From: an uncultured Limnohabitans sp.
GTDB taxonomy: Bacteria; Pseudomonadota; Gammaproteobacteria; Burkholderiales; Burkholderiaceae_C
NCBI GenBank assembly: GCA_937928195.1
Contig: CALEYZ010000033.1
Location: 1-12,141 of the forward strand
Direction: 5' to 3'
DNA length: 12,141 nt
Shown here: piece by piece, positions 1 to 6,596 of the stretch
Layout of the letters: each line of letters opens with the position of its first letter
Numbering within the stretch: the stretch's first letter is position 1
Notes under the pieces: model-generated
Told to the model about the DNA's origin: nothing
Seen by the model: only the letters and a program-made list of their open reading frames with translations
The model's database searches: none
Translations under genes and position numbers: made by a program

Positions 1-989
1 GTGAAGAAGGTTTGGTGATGGTGGCCACCATCGCGTTTGGCATGGGCATCGACAAACCCGATGTGCGTTTTGTGGCGCACTTGGACATGCCCAAAAACAT
101 CGAAGGCTATTACCAAGAAACAGGTCGTGCGGGTCGCGATGGCTTGCGTGCGGATGCCTGGATGGCCTACGGTCTTCAAGATGTGGTGAACCAGCGCCGC
201 ATGATCGACGAGAGTCCGGCAGAAGAAAACTTCAAGCAAGTCATGCGCGGCAAACTGGACGGCTTGCTGGCTTTGGCCGAAGCCACCGATTGCCGACGCG
301 TTCGCTTGTTGTCTTATTTTGACGAAGCCAGCCAGCCTTGCGGCAATTGCGACAACTGTTTAAACCCGCCTGCCGTTTGGGATGGCACCGATGCAGCACG
401 CAAACTGCTGTCCACCGTTTTTCGCGCCGAACAACACAGTGGCTTTTCTTTCGGCGCCGGCCACATCATGGACATTTTGCGGGGCAAGGCCACCGAGAAA
501 GTCACACAGTATGGCCACACCCAGCTCAGCACCTTTGGCATTGGCGCAGAGTTCAGTGAAATCCAATTGCGCGGCGTCTTGCGCCAGCTGATCGCCATGG
601 GCGCCTTGAATGTTCAGGGGCAAGTCTTCAACACCTTGCAGCTTACGGAAGGATCGCGTGCTGTTTTGAAAGGGCAAGTCAGCGTTCAGTTGCGCGAGTC
701 TTTAAGTCAAAAACCCGAGAAACGCAGTCGCAAGCCGCAAGCGCCAGGCCCTGCTGCCGCCAACCTTAACCAAGACGCCTTGGTGCGCTACATCAACCTC
801 AAAGCGTGGCGCGCCGAAGTGGCCAAGGAGCACAACCTGCCGGCTTATGTCATTTTTCATGACGCCACTTTGGCGCACATTGCCGCTGCAGCACCTCAAA
901 ATCCTGAAGACCTCCACGGCATCAGCGGCTTGGGCGCCAAAAAGCTAGAAGCCTACGGCCAAGACGTGCTGAGAATCTGCCGCGCTTAA
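1..989 (+). CDS. recQ: ATP-dependent DNA helicase RecQ, C-terminal part (5' end outside window)
   Basis: RecQ is a 3'-5' superfamily 2 helicase of recombination and replication-fork repair. The reading frame is open to the left edge (codons begin at base 3), so the N-terminal ATPase lobe is missing; counting from the TTG at 12, about 325 residues are visible. Helicase motif V (AFGMGIDKPD, 8-17) and motif VI (QETGRAGRDG, 35-44) are intact. The RecQ zinc-binding module follows, with four cysteines in the pattern DCRR...PCGNCDNC. Next comes the winged-helix RQC domain (about 140-225) and, after a basic proline/lysine linker, a C-terminal HRDC domain ending in GISGLGAKKLEAYG. This is the full bacterial RecQ architecture and looks functional. 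I see no clear terminator after the TAA stop. Family and domain order are established knowledge; the reading is direct. Confidence 0.96.
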   Translation, partial: EEGLVMVATIAFGMGIDKPDVRFVAHLDMPKNIEGYYQETGRAGRDGLRADAWMAYGLQDVVNQRRMIDESPAEENFKQVMRGKLDGLLALAEATDCRRVRLLSYFDEASQPCGNCDNCLNPPAVWDGTDAARKLLSTVFRAEQHSGFSFGAGHIMDILRGKATEKVTQYGHTQLSTFGIGAEFSEIQLRGVLRQLIAMGALNVQGQVFNTLQLTEGSRAVLKGQVSVQLRESLSQKPEKRSRKPQAPGPAAANLNQDALVRYINLKAWRAEVAKEHNLPAYVIFHDATLAHIAAAAPQNPEDLHGISGLGAKKLEAYGQDVLRICRA

Positions 990-1016
990 GGGCACGACCT
1001 GTTCAAACTCAACTTT

Positions 1017-1031
1017 ATGCAAGTTTTGCAT
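1017..1031. repeat. Short perfect palindrome between recQ and pckG
   Basis: ATGCAA and TTGCAT form a perfect 6-bp inverted repeat with a 3-bp centre (GTT). The right edge overlaps a TATATT (1031-1036) that could serve as a -10 box, although no good -35 lies 16-18 bp upstream. The half-site TGCAAG recurs in the long inverted repeat nearer pckG. It could be an operator of the gluconeogenic gene; no regulator can be named from sequence alone. Confidence 0.35.
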
Positions 1032-1065
1032 ATATTTTGAGCCGATTCGGCAATTTGTCATTCCC

Positions 1066-1096
1066 AATTCAGGTCAGCCTCCCTAAAATTCAGGTC
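1066..1096 (+). repeat. Tandem 10-bp direct repeat AATTCAGGTC in the pckG upstream region
   Basis: AATTCAGGTC occurs at 1066-1075 and again, identically, at 1087-1096. The start-to-start distance is 21 bp, two turns of B-DNA, so both copies face the same side of the helix. This geometry is typical of a regulator binding cooperatively as two dimers, or of an activator next to a promoter. No other copy was noticed in the window. Function is inferred only from spacing and position. Confidence 0.4.
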
Positions 1097-1163
1097 TGGT
1101 TACAAGACGGGTACATGGTCGTCTGAGGTGCACCAGCCAAGGAGGCATTTCCGCGTCCTGTGG

Positions 1164-1232
1164 TCGTTTTTTGCAAGTGTCGTCCACCATCTCCGTAGCG
1201 TTTTCGTCTCCGAGGGCCCTTGCAAAAAACGA
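1164..1232 (+). promoter_or_regulatory. 14-bp perfect inverted repeat in the pckG 5' leader, followed by a T-run
   Basis: The left arm 1164-1177 (TCGTTTTTTGCAAG) and right arm 1219-1232 (CTTGCAAAAAACGA) are perfect reverse complements, and two G-U pairs could extend the stem in RNA. The loop is 41 nt. Immediately after the right arm come five Ts (1233-1237), and the pckG ribosome binding site starts 8 nt after that run. As RNA it would be a long hairpin next to the start region, resembling an attenuator or a ribosome-access switch. As DNA it would be two mirror-image operator sites. The structure is directly visible; which role applies cannot be told from sequence. Confidence 0.5.
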
Positions 1233-1244
1233 TTTTTAAACTTT

Positions 1245-1248
1245 GGAG
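1245..1248 (+). promoter_or_regulatory. Ribosome binding site deciding the pckG start
   Basis: GGAG lies 8 nt before the ATG at 1257. The frame is open for 43 further codons upstream to a GTG at 1128, but that GTG has no Shine-Dalgarno, and family members begin close to the residues following 1257. The RBS therefore fixes the start at 1257. Confidence 0.75.
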
Positions 1249-1256
1249 CTGTTCCC

Positions 1257-3128
1257 ATGAACTCACCCGTGATGCAGGGCTTGAACCTGAATACACCCAC
1301 GTATGTCAAAAACCCCAAGCTGATTGCTTGGGTGGCCGAAATGGCCGCCTTGTGCAAACCCGCCAACGTTTACTGGTGCGATGGCTCTGAAGAAGAATAT
1401 GACCGCCTGTGTCAACAATTGGTCGACAGTGGTACCTTCAAAAAGCTCAACCCGGCCAAGCGTCCTGGCAGTTTTCTGGCTTGCTCAGACCCCTCGGATG
1501 TGGCCCGTGTTGAAGACCGCACTTACATCTGCTCTGAAAAGAAAGAGAACGCCGGCCCCACCAACAACTGGATGGCACCTGCAGAGATGCGCCAAACATT
1601 GAACCCTTTGTTCGATGGCTGCATGCAAGGTCGCACCATGTATGTGGTGCCTTTCTCGATGGGCCCTTTGGGCTCGCACATTGCGCACATTGGCATTGAA
1701 TTGACTGACAGCGCCTATGTGGCCGTCAACCAAAAACTCATGACCCGCATGGGCAAAGCTGTGTTTGATGTCATTGGCACCGATGGTGAGTTTGTGCCTT
1801 GCTTGCACACCGTTGGCGCACCTTTGGTCAATGGCGCCAAAGACACCACCTCTTGGCCTTGCAACCCAACCGTCAAGTACATCGTTCATTACCCAGAAAC
1901 ACGTGAGATCTGGTCTTACGGTTCGGGTTATGGCGGCAATGCTTTGTTGGGTAAAAAATGCCTGGCCTTGCGCATCGCGTCCAGCATGGGCCGCGAGCAA
2001 GGTTGGTTGGCAGAGCACATGCTCATTTTGGGTGTGACCAATCCTCAAGGCAAAAAGTACCACGTGGCTGCGGCCTTCCCTAGCGCGTGTGGCAAAACCA
2101 ACTTCTCCATGTTGGTGCCACCCGAGGGTTTCAATGGCTGGAAAGTCACCACCATTGGCGACGACATCGCTTGGATCAAACCCCAAGCCAACGGCAAGAT
2201 GATGGCCATCAACCCAGAAGCGGGTTACTTTGGCGTGGCCCCAGGTACCAACCACCACACCAACCCCAACTGCATGGCCAGCTTGGACAAAAACGTGATC
2301 TTCACCAACGTGGCATTGACCGATGACGGCGATGTCTGGTGGGAAGGCATTGAAAAAGACACCGGCAAATTGCCTGATCATTTGATCGACTGGCAAGGCA
2401 AAGACTGGACACCTCAGATTGCCAAAGACACCGGTGCCAAAGCGGCTCACCCCAACGCACGCTTTACCGTCGCTGCCACCAACAACCCCGCACTCGACAC
2501 AGCATGGGACGATGCGGCAGGCGTGTCCATCGACGCGTTCATCTTTGGCGGTCGCCGCTCCACCACCGTGCCTTTGGTCACCGAAGCACGCAACTGGACC
2601 GAAGGCGTTTACATGGCTGCCACCATGGGCTCTGAAACCACAGCGGCCGCATTTGGCGCGCAAGGCGTGGTTCGCCGCGATCCTTTTGCCATGTTGCCCT
2701 TCTGCGGTTACAACATGAGCGACTACTTCCAACACTGGTTGGACGTGGGTGCCAAAATTCAAGCCGGTGGTCACAAGTTGCCTAGCATTTACTGTGTCAA
2801 CTGGTTCCGCAAAGACGAAGCGGGCAAGTTTGTCTGGCCAGGTTATGGCGACAACATGCGTGTTTTGAAATGGATGATCGACCGCTTGGAGGGCCAAGCC
2901 CAAGGGCAGGAAACCATGTTCGGTATCACACCAACTTATGGCGAATTGAACTGGACCGGTTTGAACTTCACCGCCGACCAATTCAAAACTGTCACCAGCA
3001 TTGACAAGGCCGCGTGGCAGCAAGAGTTGCAATTGCACACCACGCACTTTGAGCAGTTGGCCTACAACATGCCCAAAGCTTTGCTCGATACCAAGGCAGC
3101 GTTGGAACAGCGCTTAGCCGCGATCTGA
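1257..3128 (+). CDS. pckG: Phosphoenolpyruvate carboxykinase (GTP)
   Basis: Converts oxaloacetate and GTP to phosphoenolpyruvate, CO2 and GDP, the committed cytosolic step of gluconeogenesis from organic acids. From the ATG at 1257 the protein is 623 residues, the usual size for the GTP class. Signature elements are all present: the P-loop FPSACGKTN (274-282) with the reactive cysteine C278, the metal-binding kinase-2 motif GDDIAW (301-306), the PEAGYFGVAPGTN block, FGGRR (430-434), and the guanine-pocket region with NWFRKDEAGKFVWPGYGDN near the C-terminus. This separates it from the unrelated ATP-dependent PckA. The GGAG at 1245 supports the start. The leader is unusually structured (direct repeat, long inverted repeat), which would suit carbon-source control. 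A DMT transporter follows with almost no gap and may be co-transcribed. Confidence 0.97.
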   Translation: MNSPVMQGLNLNTPTYVKNPKLIAWVAEMAALCKPANVYWCDGSEEEYDRLCQQLVDSGTFKKLNPAKRPGSFLACSDPSDVARVEDRTYICSEKKENAGPTNNWMAPAEMRQTLNPLFDGCMQGRTMYVVPFSMGPLGSHIAHIGIELTDSAYVAVNQKLMTRMGKAVFDVIGTDGEFVPCLHTVGAPLVNGAKDTTSWPCNPTVKYIVHYPETREIWSYGSGYGGNALLGKKCLALRIASSMGREQGWLAEHMLILGVTNPQGKKYHVAAAFPSACGKTNFSMLVPPEGFNGWKVTTIGDDIAWIKPQANGKMMAINPEAGYFGVAPGTNHHTNPNCMASLDKNVIFTNVALTDDGDVWWEGIEKDTGKLPDHLIDWQGKDWTPQIAKDTGAKAAHPNARFTVAATNNPALDTAWDDAAGVSIDAFIFGGRRSTTVPLVTEARNWTEGVYMAATMGSETTAAAFGAQGVVRRDPFAMLPFCGYNMSDYFQHWLDVGAKIQAGGHKLPSIYCVNWFRKDEAGKFVWPGYGDNMRVLKWMIDRLEGQAQGQETMFGITPTYGELNWTGLNFTADQFKTVTSIDKAAWQQELQLHTTHFEQLAYNMPKALLDTKAALEQRLAAI

Positions 3129-3163
3129 CAAACGCTGCCTCGCGCCTCAAACTGGCGCAAGCT

Positions 3164-4048
3164 TTGTTGTGGTTCACACCGGCCATGTGGTCGGTGAACT
3201 ACGTGGTGGCCAGAACGGCGCCCGGCATCATCAGCCCGCATGTGCTTGCACTGGGCCGTTGGTTTTTGGCGGGTCTCATTCTGGCGGTGATTGCGCGCTC
3301 CGAACTCTGGCGAGAGCGCCACAGCACCCTCAAAGCTTGGCCTCAATACTTGGCCTTGGGCAGTCTGGGCATGCTCATTTGTGGCGCCTGGGTGTACTGG
3401 GCCGCTGAAACCACCACCGCCATCAACATTGCGCTGATCTATGCCGCATCACCCGTGTTGATCACTTTGGGCGCAGTGATCGGACTGAAAGAAAGCTTCT
3501 CTTGGCGACAAGGCTTTGGCGTCGTGTTGGCCTTGCTGGGTGTCTTGCACGTGGTGGTGAAAGGTCAATGGGCCGCCTTGTCCCAAGTGGTCTGGGTATT
3601 GGGCGATGGCTTGATAGTGATCGCCATGGTGTCGTGGGCCGCTTATGCTTTGCTGCTGAAAAAATGGTCCAGCCCTTTGAGTTCAACAGCACGATTGGCT
3701 GCCACTTGCTTGGGTGGTAGTTTGGTGTTGCTACCTTTTGCATTGACCGAGTGGCTGACCATGCCTCATGCGGCATGGAGCCCAATGGCCAGCATCCTTG
3801 TTGTTTCTGCAGCAATTTTCCCAGGAGTGGGCGCTTACTGGGCTTATGGATTTTGTCAAAAAACCTTGGGCGCCAGTCGAGTCGCAGCCAGCCTTTACAT
3901 GGGTCCTTTGTATGGCAGTTTGGTGGCCTGGCTGTTCCTAGGGGAGACCTTGGGCTGGCACCATGCCATGGGTGCCGCCATGATATTGCCGGGTATTTAC
4001 TTGGCTTCGAAAAAAGCCCTTCTGACTGACGCTGACACCGAGGCGTAA
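3164..4048 (+). CDS. DMT-superfamily (EamA-type) transporter
   Basis: Inner-membrane protein of about 294 residues, predicted ten helices, with the two tandem EamA repeats typical of drug/metabolite exporters. Repeat one ends IYAASPVLITLGAVIGLKES; repeat two has ASLYMGPLYGSLVAWLFLGE with the usual xLGE signature after helix 9. Members export amino acids, nucleobases or similar metabolites; the substrate cannot be assigned. The start is uncertain. TTG at 3164 is used here, but neither it nor the ATG at 3185 (which would cut the first helix) has a Shine-Dalgarno. The frame is open back to CTG at 3125, whose last two bases are shared with the pckG TGA; starting there would add basic, protein-like residues (TNAASRLKLAQA) before helix 1. 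Translation is probably coupled to pckG. Confidence 0.88.
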   Translation: MLWFTPAMWSVNYVVARTAPGIISPHVLALGRWFLAGLILAVIARSELWRERHSTLKAWPQYLALGSLGMLICGAWVYWAAETTTAINIALIYAASPVLITLGAVIGLKESFSWRQGFGVVLALLGVLHVVVKGQWAALSQVVWVLGDGLIVIAMVSWAAYALLLKKWSSPLSSTARLAATCLGGSLVLLPFALTEWLTMPHAAWSPMASILVVSAAIFPGVGAYWAYGFCQKTLGASRVAASLYMGPLYGSLVAWLFLGETLGWHHAMGAAMILPGIYLASKKALLTDADTEA

Positions 4049-4067
4049 AAAAACATCCCGAAGGAGG
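4047..4067 (-). terminator. Weak candidate terminator for the minus-strand membrane protein
   Basis: On the minus strand, CTCC-TTCG-GGA gives a 3-bp stem with a TTCG tetraloop (one mismatch, then one more pair), followed at once by TGTTTTTTT. The T-run is good, the stem is short. It lies between two convergent genes, where a terminator is expected, and overlaps the stop codon of the DMT gene. Confidence 0.3.
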
Positions 4068-4114
4068 TTGGTCTCAAAGCCCGGTCCAATCATGCTGAAC
4101 CTGGACTTGTGGCA

Positions 4115-4609
4115 TCAGATGTAAAACTGACGTTGACGCAACAAACGTGAGACGCGGCGTTGTGTGCTGCTTTCACCCAACAGCGCTTCTTCGTCGCTGC
4201 GGGACATGGCGATTTGCAAATCAGACATCAAGCGCGCATCGGTTTGCGCAATGGCCCAGAGGCGTTCATCTGAGCGACGCTGTGCCATGTTGGCGGCACA
4301 GCGGTCCAACCCAGATTTCAACTGAATGGCCACAGTTTTAGAAACACCTGCAAACAAGCCAACCGCTGCAAAAGCCACAGCCCACAGTGCCACCCAGGCG
4401 GCCAAGAGGTGGCCTTCTGCCCAAGTGTCGATCATTTGATCGGCCACCACAATGAACGCGGCCACCACGGCAGCCAACAACATGACAGCCAGGGTACGTG
4501 TAGGACTGAACGTGTCGCTCAGACGTTTGAAATTGCTGACCACTTTTTCAGCGCGATCAACGCCGGGGTGGGTCAAGGGGTACTCTAAGTGAACAAAATT
4601 GTGGTTCAT
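4115..4609 (-). CDS. Hypothetical small inner-membrane protein, two predicted helices
   Basis: A 164-residue protein I do not recognise. The first 38 residues are polar and probably cytoplasmic. Two hydrophobic helices follow, at about 39-57 (TLAVMLLAAVVAAFIVVADQ) and 67-89 (HLLAAWVALWAVAFAAVGLF), joined by a short acidic loop. A polar C-terminal tail of about 70 residues, rich in Arg, Gln and Ser, ends in RVSRLLRQRQFYI. There are no catalytic motifs. Both ends would lie in the cytoplasm. The start is supported on the minus strand by GAGGA (4620-4616) 6 nt before the ATG and by a good promoter (boxes 4690-4718). It is divergent from a LysR regulator, so it is a candidate target of that regulator; this is inference from position only. 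Confidence 0.75.
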   Translation of the reverse strand: MNHNFVHLEYPLTHPGVDRAEKVVSNFKRLSDTFSPTRTLAVMLLAAVVAAFIVVADQMIDTWAEGHLLAAWVALWAVAFAAVGLFAGVSKTVAIQLKSGLDRCAANMAQRRSDERLWAIAQTDARLMSDLQIAMSRSDEEALLGESSTQRRVSRLLRQRQFYI

Positions 4610-4689
4610 GACGTTTCCTCAAAAGAGATTGTGGGTTCCAGGGGTCTGTCTGCAATGAAAAACTCACTTTTCAGCTGACCATGACTTGC

Positions 4690-4718
4690 ATCATAGGGTT
4701 TACTCTGATATTGTTCAA
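4690..4718 (-). promoter_or_regulatory. Predicted sigma70 promoter for the membrane protein
   Basis: On the minus strand: -35 TTGAAC (4718-4713), a 17-bp spacer, and -10 TATGAT (4695-4690). The -10 matches the consensus in 5 of 6 bases, the -35 in 4 of 6. Transcription would start near 4683, leaving a leader of about 74 nt with the GAGGA ribosome site. It is interleaved with the opposite-strand promoter. Confidence 0.5.
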
Positions 4719-4727
4719 CTTTATATT
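4699..4727 (+). promoter_or_regulatory. Predicted sigma70 promoter for the LysR gene
   Basis: -35 TTTACT (4699-4704), exactly 17 bp, then -10 TATATT (4722-4727), matching consensus in 4 of 6 and 5 of 6 positions. The start would fall near 4734, giving a leader of only about 20 nt before the ATG at 4754. The boxes overlap the minus-strand promoter, so the two probably cannot be occupied together. Confidence 0.5.
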
Positions 4728-4753
4728 CATGATGCATCTCATTCATAACGGAA

Positions 4754-5728
4754 ATGATTGAAGCCATACAGACCAATTTCCGCACCCTGGACCTGAACCT
4801 GCTCCGTGTCTTTGACGAGGTCATGGCCGAGCGCAGCTTGACCAAGGCTGCGCGCAATTTGTCCATCACCCAACCGGCCGTGAGCAATGCCTTGCGCCGT
4901 TTGCGTGAAACTTTGGGCGATGATTTGGTGCGACGCGACGGGCATGGCATTGCGCCCACACCCTTTGCCTTGACGCTGTGGCCCAATGTGAGAGAAGCAT
5001 TGGACCAACTGCAAGCTGCATTGGTACCGCAACACTTTGTGCCCAAAGAGGCACGCAACTCTTTTGTGTTGGCCATGGCAGACGCTACCGCGGCAGAGTT
5101 AATGGGCGGCTTGGCACAAAAGTTGGAGCATCAAGCACCCAACATTTCTGTCCGCGTATTGCCACTTACAACTCGCGATCCCAGAGCCTTGCTAGAAAAC
5201 GGTGGGGTCGATTTGGCATTGGGTTATTTTCCGGCGGTCTTGGCGGACTTGACCGCCAGAGCCCAAAGCGGTGAGGCCATGGCCTTTGAACATCACCGCT
5301 TGTACGACGGTGAGTATGTGTGTGTGATGCGCAAGGGCCATCCGTTGGCGCAAGCCAATATCAGCTTGGACAATTTTTGCAATGCACGCCATTTGTTGGT
5401 GAGCTTTTCGGGCCGTCCCTATGGCTTCATTGACGAGGCTTTGGCTTCGATTGGTAAACAGCGCCGGGTGGTGATGACCGTCAATCAGTTTTTCACAGCA
5501 GGTCGCATGGTGGTGAACTCCGATTTGCTCACTGTCTTGCCACGCCACTTTGTACCCACCACCGGCATTTCAGAAGAGTTGTTTTTGTGCGACTTGCCAT
5601 TCAAGGTGCCTACCTTGCACGTGGACGCTCTGTGGCATCGGCGCAAACATGCACAGAGCGACCATGTGTGGTTGCGAGACTTGCTGATCAACATTGCACA
5701 CGATGCTTTCGACGGACTGGGCAGATGA
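4754..5728 (+). CDS. LysR-family transcriptional regulator
   Basis: A 324-residue protein of standard LTTR length. The N-terminal winged helix-turn-helix covers residues 12-70 and reads LNLLRVFDEV...SLTKAARNLSITQPAVSNALRRLRETLGDDLVRR, the NodD/PcpR/SyrM-like flavour with a second basic stretch. The rest is a periplasmic-binding-protein-like effector domain (about 93-310), with the LALGYFPA segment typical of this subgroup. The effector is unknown. The start at 4754 has only a weak, too-close purine run (CGGAA), but nothing better is in frame. The gene is divergent from a membrane protein across a promoter-dense 144-bp gap. Its stop overlaps the phosphoesterase start (ATGA), so the two are probably co-translated. 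Autoregulation would be usual for the family. Confidence 0.93.
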   Translation: MIEAIQTNFRTLDLNLLRVFDEVMAERSLTKAARNLSITQPAVSNALRRLRETLGDDLVRRDGHGIAPTPFALTLWPNVREALDQLQAALVPQHFVPKEARNSFVLAMADATAAELMGGLAQKLEHQAPNISVRVLPLTTRDPRALLENGGVDLALGYFPAVLADLTARAQSGEAMAFEHHRLYDGEYVCVMRKGHPLAQANISLDNFCNARHLLVSFSGRPYGFIDEALASIGKQRRVVMTVNQFFTAGRMVVNSDLLTVLPRHFVPTTGISEELFLCDLPFKVPTLHVDALWHRRKHAQSDHVWLRDLLINIAHDAFDGLGR

Positions 5729-6555
5729 TGAACATTCAATTGCTGTCGGATTTGCATCTGGAAACCCATCCGCATTTTGTGCCTGAATTTGCACCTGCGG
5801 CAGACGTGCTGATCTTGGCGGGCGACATCGGCTCATACCAAACCGGCTCCATGTTGATCACACAACAAGACACAGATTTTGGTTTGGCCCGATTCTCTCC
5901 GCGCAAAGATTTGGCCGCTTGGCCTGTGCCTGTTTTCTTCGTGCCTGGCAACCACGAATACGATGGCATGCCCTTTGAAGAAGCCCATCAACGTTTGCAA
6001 GAAACCTGTGAACGATTGGAGATCACATGGCTGCATCAACGCGTATTGATTCTGAATGACGTGCGCCTGATCGGTTGCACTTTGTGGAGTGACTTTGAGG
6101 CCTTGGTGCCGCAACAAGGACCACTGACCCAACAACTCAAAGCACGCGAAAAAGCAGAACGTGCCGCCAATTTTTATTTGCGAAAAACTGGCACCACCTT
6201 CAAAGGCGAAGCTTTTTTATCGGACGCCGTCAGAGCACAAGCACAGGCCGATCAGGCATGGCTGGCCCAAGCATTGTCAGAACCTTTTGAGGGCACAACC
6301 GTGGTTGTGACGCATTTTGCACCCAGCTTGAAAAGTGCCGATCCACGCTATGGTTTAACGCCTGGCACCGCTGGCTTTTGCAATGCCTTGGACCACTTGC
6401 TGCCTCAAACTGACTGGTGGTTGCATGGCCATTTGCACTGTGCGCATGACTACGTGCACAACGGCTGTCGCGTGGTCGCCAATCCATTGGGTTATGCGCG
6501 CAAGAATGAGCAACTTGCGTTTGAAGCACAAAAAATCTGGCGTGTGGGCACTTGA
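5725..6555 (+). CDS. Calcineurin-like metallophosphoesterase
   Basis: A 276-residue cytoplasmic two-metal phosphoesterase. The five family motifs are present in order: DLH (9-11), GD (33-34), GNHEY (75-79), TH (196-197) and GHLH (235-238), which supply the metal ligands and catalytic histidine. The substrate (phosphomonoester, phosphodiester or nucleotide) cannot be deduced. The start ATG at 5725 overlaps the LysR stop as ATGATG, so a second in-frame ATG at 5728 is equally possible. The frame is open further upstream inside the LysR gene, but the DLH motif of this family normally sits within about ten residues of the N-terminus. There is no strong ribosome site, which points to coupling with LysR. 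It converges on the TetR gene 22 bp downstream. Confidence 0.92.
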   Translation: MMNIQLLSDLHLETHPHFVPEFAPAADVLILAGDIGSYQTGSMLITQQDTDFGLARFSPRKDLAAWPVPVFFVPGNHEYDGMPFEEAHQRLQETCERLEITWLHQRVLILNDVRLIGCTLWSDFEALVPQQGPLTQQLKAREKAERAANFYLRKTGTTFKGEAFLSDAVRAQAQADQAWLAQALSEPFEGTTVVVTHFAPSLKSADPRYGLTPGTAGFCNALDHLLPQTDWWLHGHLHCAHDYVHNGCRVVANPLGYARKNEQLAFEAQKIWRVGT

Positions 6556-6570
6556 CAGATTGCCTGCGTC

Positions 6571-6596
6571 GAATGCCTCAGCATGCGCGGGCATTC
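6571..6596. terminator. Hairpin between convergent genes, candidate shared terminator
   Basis: GAATGCC (6571-6577) and GGCATTC (6590-6596) form a perfect 7-bp stem with a 12-nt loop that itself contains the palindrome GCATGC. It sits in the junction of two convergent genes and overlaps the last codons of the TetR gene. Neither side is followed by a T-run, so it is not a classic intrinsic terminator; it may only be a stabilising 3' end structure. Confidence 0.35.

Larger units (their letters stand above)
4687..4736. repeat. 8-bp inverted repeat flanking the divergent promoter pair
   Basis: TGCATCAT (4687-4694) and ATGATGCA (4729-4736) are perfect inverted copies, 42 bp centre to centre (four helical turns). 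The left arm covers most of the minus-strand -10 and the right arm lies just downstream of the plus-strand -10, near its expected transcription start. This is a plausible pair of half-sites for the adjacent LysR protein or another regulator. It does not have the classic compact T-N11-A layout. Confidence 0.4.

Noticed and set aside
1128..1256. N-terminal extension of pckG by 43 codons from GTG 1128
   Set aside because: The extension covers the long inverted repeat and reads as non-protein-like (HHLRSVFVSEGPCKKRF). A ribosome site and family length favour ATG 1257.
1485..3047. A 520-codon open frame on the minus strand opposite pckG
   Set aside because: It is entirely antisense to a protein with every PEP carboxykinase motif. 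The translation is rich in Cys, His, Val and Gly with no family resemblance, as expected from the codon bias of the real gene.
4606..5076. A 156-codon minus-strand frame across the LysR start
   Set aside because: It is antisense to the helix-turn-helix of the regulator and covers the promoter region; the translation is low-complexity basic with no recognisable domain.
5587..5724. Upstream extension of the phosphoesterase into the LysR gene
   Set aside because: The added residues overlap the regulator in another frame and would put the DLH motif far from the N-terminus, unlike family members.
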